DNA of 64,000 nt, taken from Amphiduros pacificus. Lineage: Eukaryota; Annelida; Polychaeta; Phyllodocida; Hesionidae. This document shows positions 1 to 11,230 of the stretch, one piece after another. Positions within the stretch are counted from its first letter, which is position 1; each line of letters begins with the position of its first letter. Both the position numbers and the translations under genes were made by a program. The notes beneath the pieces are model-generated. The model ran no database searches, had not been told where the DNA came from, and saw only the letters and a program-made list of their open reading frames with translations. Location of the stretch: the NCBI GenBank assembly GCA_949316495.1, contig OX439012.1:23284666-23348665 (forward strand), written 5' to 3'.

Positions 1-2912
1 GTTAATCATGTTTTTGATGGATTGAACTCAGTAAACACTGTAATTCAATGAAAGCAAAAATGAAACGTTACTGCCTGTATCATTACAAAGGTTTCTATAT
101 CACAGAATATAAGAATATACCGAAAATAATAGCTTAACTCTCATTTGATATATTCAGAGCCTGAACAAAACACGTTAATGTTCCACATTTCTTAACAGGT
201 TATGGCATGTTTTAAGTTTGAGTAGCTAGTAAGTACCGAATACAATTAGCTTGTATCTCTTTTTCGTTCTTTTTCGTAATTGTCATAAGTGTTGATGACT
301 AAAAAGTGACACCTTACTATTAAAATAATATGAACATAATGAGAATATCCGGTAGACTAAGCTTCAAAACTCTCATTGTTTTTCTGTTATATATCACCCA
401 AAACTGCAGACACAATATATTTTAAAAGTAAAAATATGAAATACTGCTACTGTTGCAAAACATAAACCAGTGAAGTTTGTTTTGATGTCCAGACATGTGA
501 CATTGAATTCGAGGTATCTCATTTCAATATACATACATTCACAAGTAAGTGGCAAGTGCTCATATTGAATAGCCAGTTCAGACAGATCACGTTGTATTAT
601 AAATTGTCAGTTGATGCGATAGACATGGTGTAGGCTGCGCACCGGAAACTGGTCCATAACGAGGCGGTAGCGTTCTAACTTTATCAGTCACATATTTATC
701 TTCAGACTACAATAGATTCAGTTACATAAATACTGCACGACTCCTGATGCAGTCTTCCACTTGACCTAGTCTTTACCGGAAGTAGGTTGGAAACGAGGCT
801 GTCATAGGGAATGTGACAAATGGCCACGCATGTACACCACGTGCACCATTCTTGTAGATATTGGTGCATTTATCTCGGCAAACGTGAAGAGCCTGAAAGC
901 CCATTTTCCGGCACTTGGTCACCGACCAAAGTTTCTACTTCTTAGCACTTGAAAATCTTATCCCTGAGCTGTCTGATGATGACCAGTGGCCATGGAACAT
1001 TGACCCGGGGGACACACAGCCCACGCCTTTATGAATAACATGGTAGTGAACATCACAGCCGTCTTTAATTTACCTAATTCAAACATGATCATTTTTATGT
1101 TGAAAATAGATTGGTTCATGGGAAATATTATATATATGCTTATGGTCAAAAATGGTTCAAATAGATGAAAATCTCATTGAAGATATTTAATAAAAAGGAA
1201 TGATACAAAATGTCAGTATATGAAATATTCACTAATATCACTAATAAAAGGATTGCAAAACGTTCCAAAAGAGTATATACTTTAAAAAGTTCCAAAAGAG
1301 TAAAAAGTTCCAAAAGAGTATATGCTTTATATGTGATATTTTTGCTTATCCCTTTTGCGATGAATACATTGTGGCCTTGAGACAAACCTTTATCTTTATG
1401 TTTATTACTTCTTAGAATTAAGAATTTTTAGAAAATGAGAGAAGGTATGACAGGACACATCCTTTACTCATCTTACAGAGGATTTTAAAGATTGATATGT
1501 TTGGAATGAGATATCTTACATAAAGTCTTGACTTAAACAGTTAAGATGCATTAAGGTTTACATGAATTAGTAGAAAGTCTAAGCATATAACAGAGACCAT
1601 ATTTCATACTTTTATTACTGCAAGACGAAATCAATCTTGCTGACGTTTATAGCCAATCAGTAAAGGCTCCTGACAACACTGCAGTACTGCACTCAAGCAG
1701 CCTCGCTTTCATTCAGTACGAACGGTGCAATGATAGCAGGCAATGAGATCCTGTTTACAGATATAAAAGGTTGCTGTGGTCTTAACAAGGGGATCAGTAG
1801 CCCTATCATATGATTTGGATTTGGTGCGGTGTTTGATGTTTTCACAATATGCTGTTGTATTTCACGTTACAAGTCACACATCTTGACTGTATGTAAGAAT
1901 ACATTCAACACTCTTAACAAAGCTCTAAAATACATATATTACATTACACGAATAGTTTTGAAGGAGAACATACTTGCAAACACCACATAATCAAACCATT
2001 CTGAAACTCAAAACTAATATATTTAATATCATGTCTACGTGCATATTGATGTAACTAAATATTTCACTTTAGATTTAAGTATGAAAGTCTATTGTAAAAA
2101 TAACTGCCTGTGTTGTGGGGGATATTTATTATTTTACTTCAATATCTCTTTTCACACAAAAACATAGACGTATAGTGTTTGGTTTTCTCTCTTCTTAACG
2201 TTCCGTATTTAGCCCTTAAGAGGTCCATTTTCAACCAATATTCAGCCATCTTGATTTCAGTGCGTTTGCAACCAGACTTCCACATCCAAATTAGATTTTG
2301 CCCCCGAAACAAAATGTGTCCAGGCTTTCAAAACACACCATTAGTCAACTTTATAATCCTCATAGACATAATAGTTTCTAGTTTTACCACCCACAATGTC
2401 TTGATTTTCTATTTATCTTTAGAATACTTCTTGTCAAATTTTACATTCAATTTTAAACTGATAACAAATATCTAGCCGATTTCCCTTATGACACAACTAC
2501 AGTTTCACATGGAGGCTCTTGCTGAACAGGTTTTGATATCAAGTTTAGTTTTTGAGTTGTTGGCAGAATTATTTTTAGGTGAGGTAAGAATGTAGTGTAA
2601 GATGGACATCTTTTTTTATTTTGCCACAGATTAATATCCTAACCATTTGTGGATTTCACGTCCTTTCCATGGGAATATTCCACCAGTTCACCACCTAAAA
2701 ATCACGCCTGAAAAGCATGTAAAATTCACGTATTTCAACCAGTATTAATTTTATTAGTATTGTCTGATGGATAATATTATATATTGTTTCTAGCTTTATT
2801 ATTAGTTTGTAGTTGGATGCTAAATATCCTTATACATGTTATCATGACGTGTTTATCCCAGAATAGAATATACCTGACTTTGGAGTTGAACGACTGGGTA
2901 AGGAACAGTCGT
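1..2912. other. AT-rich unique sequence, no gene recognised
   Basis: No open frame here has the length, composition or splice context of a real exon, and none of the short frames shows a recognisable domain. A small local repeat lies near 1240-1325, where a motif containing TTCCAAAAGAG occurs three times. Otherwise the stretch looks like intergenic or intronic sequence. Confidence 0.6.
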
Positions 2913-2930
2913 GGGGGGGGGGGGGGGGGG
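2913..2930 (+). repeat. Poly-G tract (G18)
   Basis: An uninterrupted run of 18 G is followed by T and another short G-rich stretch. Such a run can form a G-quadruplex and is prone to length error in assemblies, so the exact length is uncertain. Confidence 0.9.
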
Positions 2931-4046
2931 TGGAGGGTAAACATATTGAGTAGGTTACGGCGCCAAAACCATTCTCAACACAGTGAAAGCAAACGTGAAT
3001 GATGTCCCCGAAATGTTGAAGAATTTGTTCATTGACCCACAATTACATTATATAATAAATAATACAAAAATTAGAAAAGACCTGAAGCTGAAATCACAAC
3101 ACATCACCATATTCTATATGTTATATTCAACTCTGTGGTAGTGGTGGCGAATGCATTCACAGAGGTTGTGTAAGAGGCAATAACCATTTATTGTAGTGGA
3201 AGCCTAGCTGTTAAAATACAAAAAAACACGGTGTCTGAAAGTTGGCCAAGAATGTCTCAAAAGGGCCTAAATCTTGTCACATATTTCTCTGTGTACTTTT
3301 AATTGCAGCATTTGATGCTTCAATAAAGTTATTCAAATCTCTTACCAATGTAACTATTGCTAGTAATCTCATTCGTTTTATATCACCAAAGAGATTCTCT
3401 ATATTATTCTCTATATTTTTTCTTTAGTTTGGAATACACATACATTAGTAATGCCATACTATCAGTGCATGTTTATGTTTACAAATCAAGACATCGATAA
3501 ATATTTAGTGATTAAAAAAACAGAAGATATCTAAAAAAAAACAAAGTCTTGCCAAAAAAAGAAAGATAAGAAAACCAAATTATTATCTGCAAAATCACAT
3601 ACATGTATACATACAAGCATGCAGGTCATATCTAAATCATAAGAATAACAAGATTCTGAGACATGTTTCTGAAAATAGAAAAGGGACTAATGACGTTTGA
3701 AGGTCTAATGGCCGATGCAGAATCACGACACGATTTTTGTTTCTGGTTAAGGAATAGATCCAAGAGAGGGTTATGTAAAAGGAAGAGACTGATACAGAAC
3801 CTGCTTTCTGTGCTACCTGATGTGTTTAGTTAATTTGTTTATCAGATTAGCTTTTGATCGGATCATATATGTGGTGTGAGGTACAAGTGAAGGTCAGAGT
3901 TAGATGAGGACATATCAAGACAACAAGGTGGGTTGATAAAGTTTCAAAAATTAGTCATTTTATGTGAATGTACCTACATAAATCAATCTGTATTTTATTT
4001 CATTTTGGCAAATTGCCGATATTTTCTCCAGTTGTAATTTTCAGAA
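2931..4046. other. Unique AT-rich stretch
   Basis: I see no gene, repeat family or structural signal here beyond short A runs near 3515-3560. Confidence 0.5.
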
Positions 4047-4316
4047 GTGGGCGTGGCGCAGTTGGTTAGAGCGCAAGCTTATTAGCACCAGTTCCTCTGT
4101 AGTGATCCAAAGGTCGTGGGTTCGAAAACCCGGCCATGCCGAGATAGAATTCATGATACAATTTCACACATAAGCTTATGCCCGTGCCAAAGGGGTTAAC
4201 CCGTTGTCCTTGTAAATCTGTTACATGGCGGGTTGTCATGTCAAGGACCTGTGACATGAAAATTCAGTGAAGCAGCACTTTATCTGCTACAAGTAGGTCT
4301 CATCACAAATACATCC
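4047..4316 (+). mobile_element. tRNA-derived SINE, family 1, copy A
   Basis: A tRNA-like head carries the RNA polymerase III internal promoter: box A TGGCGCAGTTGG at 4054-4065 and box B GGTTCGAAAAC at 4119-4129. After the head, the body shares with the copy at 19365-19674 a block containing GGTTAACCCGTTGTCCTTGT, a block around GTCAAGGACCTGTGACATGA, and the end GTAGGTCTCATCAC. The final segment and CAAACAAA tail of the other copy are missing here, so this copy is shortened at its 3' end. It is not a tRNA gene: the anticodon arm is not cloverleaf-like and a SINE body follows. Confidence 0.85.
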
Positions 4317-6170
4317 ATGAAAAATGCATGATTCGATAAATTAATTATCAAAACTTCACGAGTTAAGAGAAGAGATAATTCATAAATGCTGTATTTTTGG
4401 GGCAGGAGGCTGTAAATCATTGACGCCTGGTGTCAGGGACATATCTTAGTATATATGTTCAGGCGTATTTCCCATATCCAATAATATAATGATATTTGTA
4501 GTCAGACTCAGCTTCTTGTTTTGAATATAAGTTTCACTTATTAGTGTTCATTCTATCGTGAAATATGGCCAATACATTTATCCTATACCATCTCCTACTT
4601 TGAACTTGGTCTAACAACCACGTTATTCTCACTTAAGCAGATATTTGTGTCTGAGTTCCATCTACAATGTGCAATGCTTGAATAAGACAAGGAGAATAGA
4701 ATTTGCATCTTTAATCAACCTGTTCTCTGATATGGACCTCGTGTCAGCAAGATCATTTCACGCGGTCAGAATTGCAGGTCATGTATTCCTACGCAAAGAG
4801 GAACTCATTTGTCGCGCGCAATGACTTCCCCCACTTGAGTTATCAAACACTGGGTCCACAGCTTTTTGTTTTACTTGTTCTCAGCCTCAAATATTGGCCA
4901 TGGTTAACTACACAATGCCGTCTACAACCAGGGAAGAATTAATCTTGCTCCTGTTTCACTCCCAGGGTCATTTATAAAGATCTGGGGGTGTTGTATGGAA
5001 TACTGACCATTAATCATATTCTACAAATGCCATCTTGGATTAATGACTAAACATTCTTCACATTTTTATTAAAATGCTAGTTTTCATATAATCTTTTATA
5101 ATTACATCTTGCAAAGATTAAGTATGATTTTGCTGAAACAAAAATAAGGATTTCATTGATTTTGTATTTCTTCGAGCCTTCGCCCATATTTGGAATGCAT
5201 TATGAGTATAGCAATTATATGTCTCAAACTTATTATCCTTGTGTTTGATTTATATAGTTCCCTGATATAATTACCATATATTTAACAGAAGGTATTGTTT
5301 GTAGTTTTCCAGTGAAGTTGACACAGGGTTAAATTACTGCCCACGTTCTTGTGTACTGTTGTGTATTGCGTCATCAAAGTGTGTTCACATCTTTTATAAC
5401 AAAGACTCTCAACACAGCACAGGTATACACTATCGATTACCGGGTCTTTGGTTAACCATAATCGATGAAAAAAATATTTGTTCATGATTTATTAAAGACA
5501 GACCTTGTATATAGTGTACATATGATTAGGGCGGTAGACTTGATATACTCTGTGTCATATCTGAGACTATGGGAACAATAGTTAAATATGCACATGTCCA
5601 AACACTGTCCAAACACTGGCCACTCATACAAAATGTATAAGCGAGTGTATCAATCAGCAACCTATAATTATTGTCAGTATTGTCTGGAAGGTTGCTCTTT
5701 TGCTCATGGCTATATGCGTGTGTATTGTTGTTGGTGAAAGAGAGAACTTGTTTGGTCAAGAGAGGAAGCGCAGGTGGTCACCATCGTAGGGCCCGAGGAA
5801 ATATTCTAGTTCATCCAAGGCCACTGACAAAGAATCAGGTTTTTCTGAAAGTTCATTAATCACAATAGAATTAGGGAGAGTCACTTTTGATCACATTGCG
5901 AAATTTTATGTGAGTGATAAGTAAAGTTTTGATGGGTGCCAACCGGCTCCAGTTTTTTGTATAGTCTTATACTAATTTGAATTAAAGACCTTGAAACACG
6001 CATACTGCAGACTATATCAGCTCAAACGAGAAGCCTTCCACCATGACTCAATGCCACACCTTTTTCGAAGATTAAATCGCATTCTTTCCTTTGTGTTTCG
6101 TTATCATCTTGGCACGATACTTTCCACTGTGCTCTTGAAGGTTAACGTAACTAGTTCTCATTATAATGTT
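4317..6170. other. Unique sequence, no gene recognised
   Basis: Only short open frames occur and none resembles a known domain. No repeat family was recognised. Confidence 0.5.
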
Positions 6171-7059
6171 GGTGGTTCAGATGTGAGTAGGTGATTCAGA
6201 GGTGAGTAGGTGATTCAGAGGTGAGTAGGTGGTTTAGAGGTGAGTAGGTGGTTCAGAGGTGAGTAGGTGGTTCAAATGTTAGTAGGTGATTTAGAGGTGA
6301 GTAGGTGGTTTAGAGGTGAGTAGGTGGTTTAGAGGTGAGTAGGTGGTTCAGAGGTGAGTAGGTGGTTCAGAGGTGAGTAGGTGGTTCAGATGTGAGTAGG
6401 TGGTTCAGAAGTGAGTAGGTGGTTCAGAGGTGAGTAAGTGGTTCAGAGGTGAGTAAGTGGTTCAGAGGTGAGTAGGTGGTTCAAATGTTAGTAGATGGTT
6501 CAGAGGTGGTAAGTGGTTCAGAGGTGAGTAAGTGGTTCAGAGGTGAGTAAGTGGTTCAGAGGTGAGTAGGTGGTTCAAATGTTAGTAGATGGTTCAGAGG
6601 TGAGTAAGTGGTTCAGAGGTGAGTAGGTGGTTCAGAGGTGAGTAGGTGGTTCAGAGGTGAGTAGGTGGTTCAGAGGTGAGTAGGTGGTTCAGAGGTGAGT
6701 AGGTGGTTCAGATGTGAGTAGGTGGTTCAAAAGTGAGTAGGTGGTTCAGAGGTGAGTAAGTGGTTCGGAGGTGAGTAAGTGGTTCGGAGGTGAGTAGGTG
6801 GTTCAAATGTTAGTAGGTGGTTTAGAGGTGAGTAGGTGGTTCAGAGGTGAGTAGGTGGTTCAGAGGTGAGAAGGTGGTTCAGAGGTGAGTAGGTGGTTCA
6901 AATGTCAGTAGGTGGTTCAGAGGTGAGTAGGTGGTTCAGAGGTGAGTAGGTGGTTCAGAGGTGAGTAGGTGGTTCAGAGGTGAGTAGGTGGTATACAGGT
7001 GAGTAGGTGGTATACAGGTGAGTAGGTGGTATACAGGTGAGTAGGTGGTTCTGAGGTGA
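6171..7059 (+). repeat. 19-base minisatellite, about 46 copies
   Basis: The unit is GGTGAGTAGGTGGTTCAGA with variants (AAATGTTAG in place of GAGGTGAG, and a TATACAG form near the right end). On the + strand most units contain GAG|GTGAGT, a full match to the animal 5' splice-site consensus, although nothing suggests splicing here. Because 19 is not a multiple of three, and because stop codons recur, the array is not protein-coding. Confidence 0.95.
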
Positions 7060-7099
7060 AAGATCAAAGATCAGCTGACCGGACTGTTACATTGCCTAA

Positions 7100-7218
7100 G
7101 TAACAGTACAAATTCAGTACAACAATGTGATAATTGTTGCAAATAATTAGCTTTTTTCATAGTTGTACATCATATAATTACTTGTTATGCACGATCAATG
7201 GTTTGTCTTCTTTTCTGT
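7100..7218 (+). repeat. Left arm of a perfect 119-base inverted repeat
   Basis: These 119 bases are the exact reverse complement of 7401-7519. The arms enclose a spacer of 182 bases. The structure could be a miniature inverted-repeat element, a foldback element, or a local inverted duplication. No clean target-site duplication or coding sequence was found, so the class is open. Perfect identity argues for a recent origin or for gene conversion between the arms. Confidence 0.93.
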
Positions 7219-7400
7219 AATCTAAATGTTTCTTTCAACATGCTCCTGCATTGATCTGACGTAAAACATCCTACATAATAAATTCATATCAATATACTAC
7301 TATCTGGAATAGGACCAAACATTTCCCCAAAGTTAATTAGATGGAAACATACATTTGCCATGATATGTGAGTGAATTTATATGAGTGAATATATATATAT

Positions 7401-7519
7401 ACAGAAAAGAAGACAAACCATTGATCGTGCATAACAAGTAATTATATGATGTACAACTATGAAAAAAGCTAATTATTTGCAACAATTATCACATTGTTGT
7501 ACTGAATTTGTACTGTTAC
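7401..7519 (-). repeat. Right arm of the 119-base inverted repeat
   Basis: This arm pairs base for base with 7100-7218. It ends at GTACTGTTAC and runs straight into a 22-base tandem repeat. A short (AT)n run lies just inside it at about 7389-7400. Confidence 0.93.
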
Positions 7520-7521
7520 CT

Positions 7522-7640
7522 AGTCACCTTCCCTATCATAGCAAGTTACCTTCCCTATCATAGCAAGTTACCTTCCCTATCATAGCAAGTCACCTTCTCT
7601 ATCATAGTAAGCCACACGTCCCTATCATAGCAAGTCAAGC
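7522..7640 (+). repeat. 22-base tandem repeat, about 5 copies
   Basis: The core CCTATCATAGCAAGT recurs every 22 bases or so, with increasing divergence to the right. It abuts the right arm of the inverted repeat. Confidence 0.85.
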
Positions 7641-8292
7641 ATCACTATCCTTTTGACAGTTGTAAATTATTCCTCTGAGAGGGAATGATCACCGTTCTTG
7701 TATGTCTTCAATATTGTCACAGTCTTTAGTTCCAGTTAATCTGGAATGACCATATTTGGTTTATTGGCGATCTCCGTCGGTTTTGTCAGTGTTTAAAGAC
7801 GTGGGTTCCATTTATTTGCATAAGCGATTTTTGAGCGCTCTTTAAGCTATCAAACTAGTCGACAGGATTCCATGCCTTTCTTTTCCTGAAGGTGGCAAAA
7901 TAATTATAACTTGAAACCGAATAACGGACAATGTTTGTGTCTCAAGTATATTGACTTATTTCTGACATTCAAGTGGTAAATCATGATATCTACCTGCTGA
8001 TCATAAGGCAAGCACTCAGGAGATCACGTGTCAGCCCAATAAAGATTTAGAAGCATCTCTCCACCAAATTTCAGCCACCATTTTTTATTGTAATTACAGA
8101 TAACAAATGAATTTATCACAAACACAATACATTTGTGTGACTGTAAATCCACTCGCGCTTTTACCTAATTCAACTGTTTAATCTCCACGCTGGTACCATG
8201 CCAAGGAGATTGTTAGAACTATAAGGAATGCTTCATATTAAGGACACTGATCTGACTGCTACATGCAGACACTTCCAAATGAAAAGATATAA
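7641..8292. other. Unique spacer between arrays
   Basis: No gene, RNA or repeat was recognised in this stretch. Confidence 0.5.
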
Positions 8293-8825
8293 TTCAGACT
8301 AAAAGGGAAGACTAAATTGGAGAACTAAAAGGGCAGACTAAAATGACATACAAAAAGGGCAGACTTAAATGACATACAAAAAGGGCAGGCTAAAAGGGCA
8401 GACTAAATGGCAGACTAAAAGGCAGAATAAAATGATATACAAAAAAGCAGATTGAAAGGGCAGACTTAAATGGAAGACTAAAAGGGCAGACTAAAGTGGC
8501 ATTCAAAAAGGGCAGACTAAAATGGAAGATTAAAATGGCAGACTAAACACGCAGACTAAAACGGCAGACTAAAATGGCAGACTAAAAGGGCAGACTAAAA
8601 TGGCAGACTAAAATGGCAGACTAAAATGGCAGACTAAGATGGCAGACTAAAATGGCAGACTAAAGGGTAAGCTAAAAAGGCAAACTAAAAAGGCAGTCAA
8701 AAAGAGCAAACCTAAAAGTTAGACCAAAACCAGACCAAAAGGGCAAACCAAAAGGGCAGACCAAAAGGACGGACTAAGAGGGCAGACTTAAAGGCAGACT
8801 AAACGGCCAGACATAAAGGCCAACC
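8293..8825 (+). repeat. Degenerate 13-14 base minisatellite
   Basis: The core GGCAGACTAAAA recurs about 35 times with many variants (AAGGGCAGACT, GACATACAAA). High divergence between units suggests an old array. It is purine-rich on this strand. Confidence 0.9.
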
Positions 8826-9745
8826 TTGCAGGCATGATGGAATGTGAATATCGATGAAATATAAAATATGCTTCCTCCGTTGGTATTTTTCATGAACAAT
8901 ATGCTTTGGATTGATCTTAATTTTGTTCAGAGAAAAAAATAAGTGGAACCTTATTATTATTCTTCTTATATTCATCGAACACTTTTTTGTTCCTTGTCTG
9001 ATAAATTAGATAAGTTTGATAACTATAAAACGATTTAATTGTATTTGGCTTCAGAAACCTTGAATATGGAGATTCATAACATGGCATACGTAACACTTAT
9101 GTTATTAAAAATAACAGACAATGTAAATTCTTTTACTAATTTCTCCTCGAGGTTGATTTTGTAATTAAATGTTAAAATGTAACTTGAATGCAAATGGATT
9201 CATCATATTTCTTCCAAAATGCACAATGTATTCAGCTATTGTTACCCATGTTCCTTCTAAAATAAAAAAAAAGATTGATAAGCCATTAAAGATTGTATCA
9301 GATGTGGCCAAGCTATTAAATTACATATGTCTGGCCATGCCAATATGTGGAATAATGAATTTCCTGAAAGTTTTAAATTGTTATTAAGGAAGTTCTCTTG
9401 ATGGATATGGAAATAGGACTCTCCATGAATTATAATCTTATCATAATATACCATCTTTGGTGAATGCTAACTGATGTCCATACTTCAAGATGAGAATTCA
9501 AGAGGAGGTAATTATTGAATATTCCAGGAAGCATATGTTGGTCTTTTATATTAAGCTATGGGATGTAGTTGTTACATAGGGCAAACCACCATACTAAGAG
9601 ACATTTAATCCGGTCACCAACCGATATATATATTTACAACTATATCTAATGTATAATAATGTTCACCTCTGGCTGAATCCATGTTGAAAATGTGACTTGA
9701 AAGGAATTAGGACGTTTAATTAAATGGTACACATGTCATACGCGA
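8826..9745. other. AT-rich spacer, no gene recognised
   Basis: Short overlapping frames on both strands near 9169-9454 have no recognisable domain or splice context. I see no other structure. Confidence 0.5.
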
Positions 9746-10477
9746 ACATCCATTGCTGAGATCATACATTTATATCCATTGCTGGGATCATACATTTATA
9801 TTCATTGCTGGGATCATACATTTATATTCATTGCTGGGATCATACATTTATATCCATTGCTGAGATCATACATTTATATTCATTGCTGGGATCATACATT
9901 AATATTCATTGCTGGGATCATACATTTATATCCATTGCTGGGATCATACATTTATATCCATTGCTGAGATCATACATTTATATCCATTGCTGGGATCATA
10001 CATTAATATTCATTGCTGGGATCATACATTTATATTCATTGCTGGGATCATACATTTATATTCATTGCTGGGATCATACATTAATATTTATTGCTGAGAC
10101 CATACATTTATATTCATTGCTGGGATCATACATTTATAGTCATTGCTGGGATCATAAATTTATATTCATTGCTGGGATTATACAATTATATTCATTGCTG
10201 GGATCATATATATTCATTGCTGGGATCATGTATTGATATTCATTGCCTTGATCATTTATATTCATTGCTGAGATTATACATTAATATTCATTGCTGGGAT
10301 CATATATTGATATCCATTGCTGGGATCATATATTGATATTCATTGCTGAGATCATTTATATTCATTGCTGAGATCATTTATATTCATTGCTGAGATCATC
10401 CATTCCCATGAGTGCAGATATGTTCTTCATAACAAATTTTGTTGGGATCATACATTTATATTCATTGTTGGGATCAA
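9746..10477 (+). repeat. 26-base minisatellite, about 26 copies
   Basis: The core CATTGCTGGGATCATACATT recurs every 26 bases. Several frames stay open for up to 143 codons, translating to cycles of YIYIHCWDHTFI. Three units make 78 bases, so the frame rotates through all three readings without meeting a stop. This is a repeat artefact rather than a protein. The right end decays, with an outlying pair of units near 10440-10477. Confidence 0.95.
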
Positions 10478-10528
10478 TTCAAGTTATAGTTTAATGCAAA
10501 TGGCCGCAATGTTCTCATAAGCATCTTC

Positions 10529-11230
10529 ATAAACCTCATCACAGCAAAATAAGCTGACGATCATCAGTCATCGAAGCCTCTATCACAGCTACACAAATTT
10601 CCATGACTGACAAACAAATATCAGAGACCCTTGCTAAACACATCTTATTACAGCCATATATGATTCCACAGCTAAACAGCCATCATTCCATCACGTCTTA
10701 AAAACATCGCAGCCAAACCTCACCACAGTCAGATAAACCTCACCATAGCAAAATAAATCTCACCACAACCAAACCTCACCTCATCACAGACAATCAAACT
10801 TTGTCCCACCGCAGCCAAATGAACCTCACAACAGACAAACAAACCTCGTCCCATCACAACCAAACAAACCTCACCACATCGCAGACTAACAAACCTCACC
10901 ACACCCAAATAAACCTCATCACAGTCGAACAAACCAGACCAGAGCACAATAAACCTCACCACAGCCATACAGACCTCACAACAGCCGAATAGATCTCCCC
11001 ATAGCAAAATAAACCTCACCAAAGCCAAATAAGCCTCATCACAGCCAAGCAAACTACACCACAATTAAATAAACCCCACCACATCTGAATGAACCTAATC
11101 GTGTCACAGCCAAACAAACCTCACCACAGCCCAACGAACGTCACCATTGCCAAACAAACGTCACCACTGCCAAACAAACGTCACCATTGCCAAACAAACG
11201 TCACCATTGCCAAACTAAATTCTACCAAAT
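10529..11230 (+). repeat. Degenerate 20-24 base tandem repeat
   Basis: Units built on AAACCTCACCACAGCCAAAT recur with strong divergence, and become more regular near 11140-11215 (CAAACAAACGTCACCATTGC). Open frames over it on both strands are low-complexity by-products. Confidence 0.85.

Noticed and set aside
4050-4140. A true tRNA gene
   Set aside because: Both promoter boxes are present, but the arms do not form a clean cloverleaf and a SINE body shared with other copies follows.
6171-7059. CRISPR-like regular repeats
   Set aside because: There are no unique spacers between units and the sequence is animal; these are plain minisatellites.
9805-10236. 143-codon open frame with YIYIHCWDHTFI cycles
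   Set aside because: It is the 26-base array read through three rotating frames; overlapping frames are equally open, so no protein is supported.
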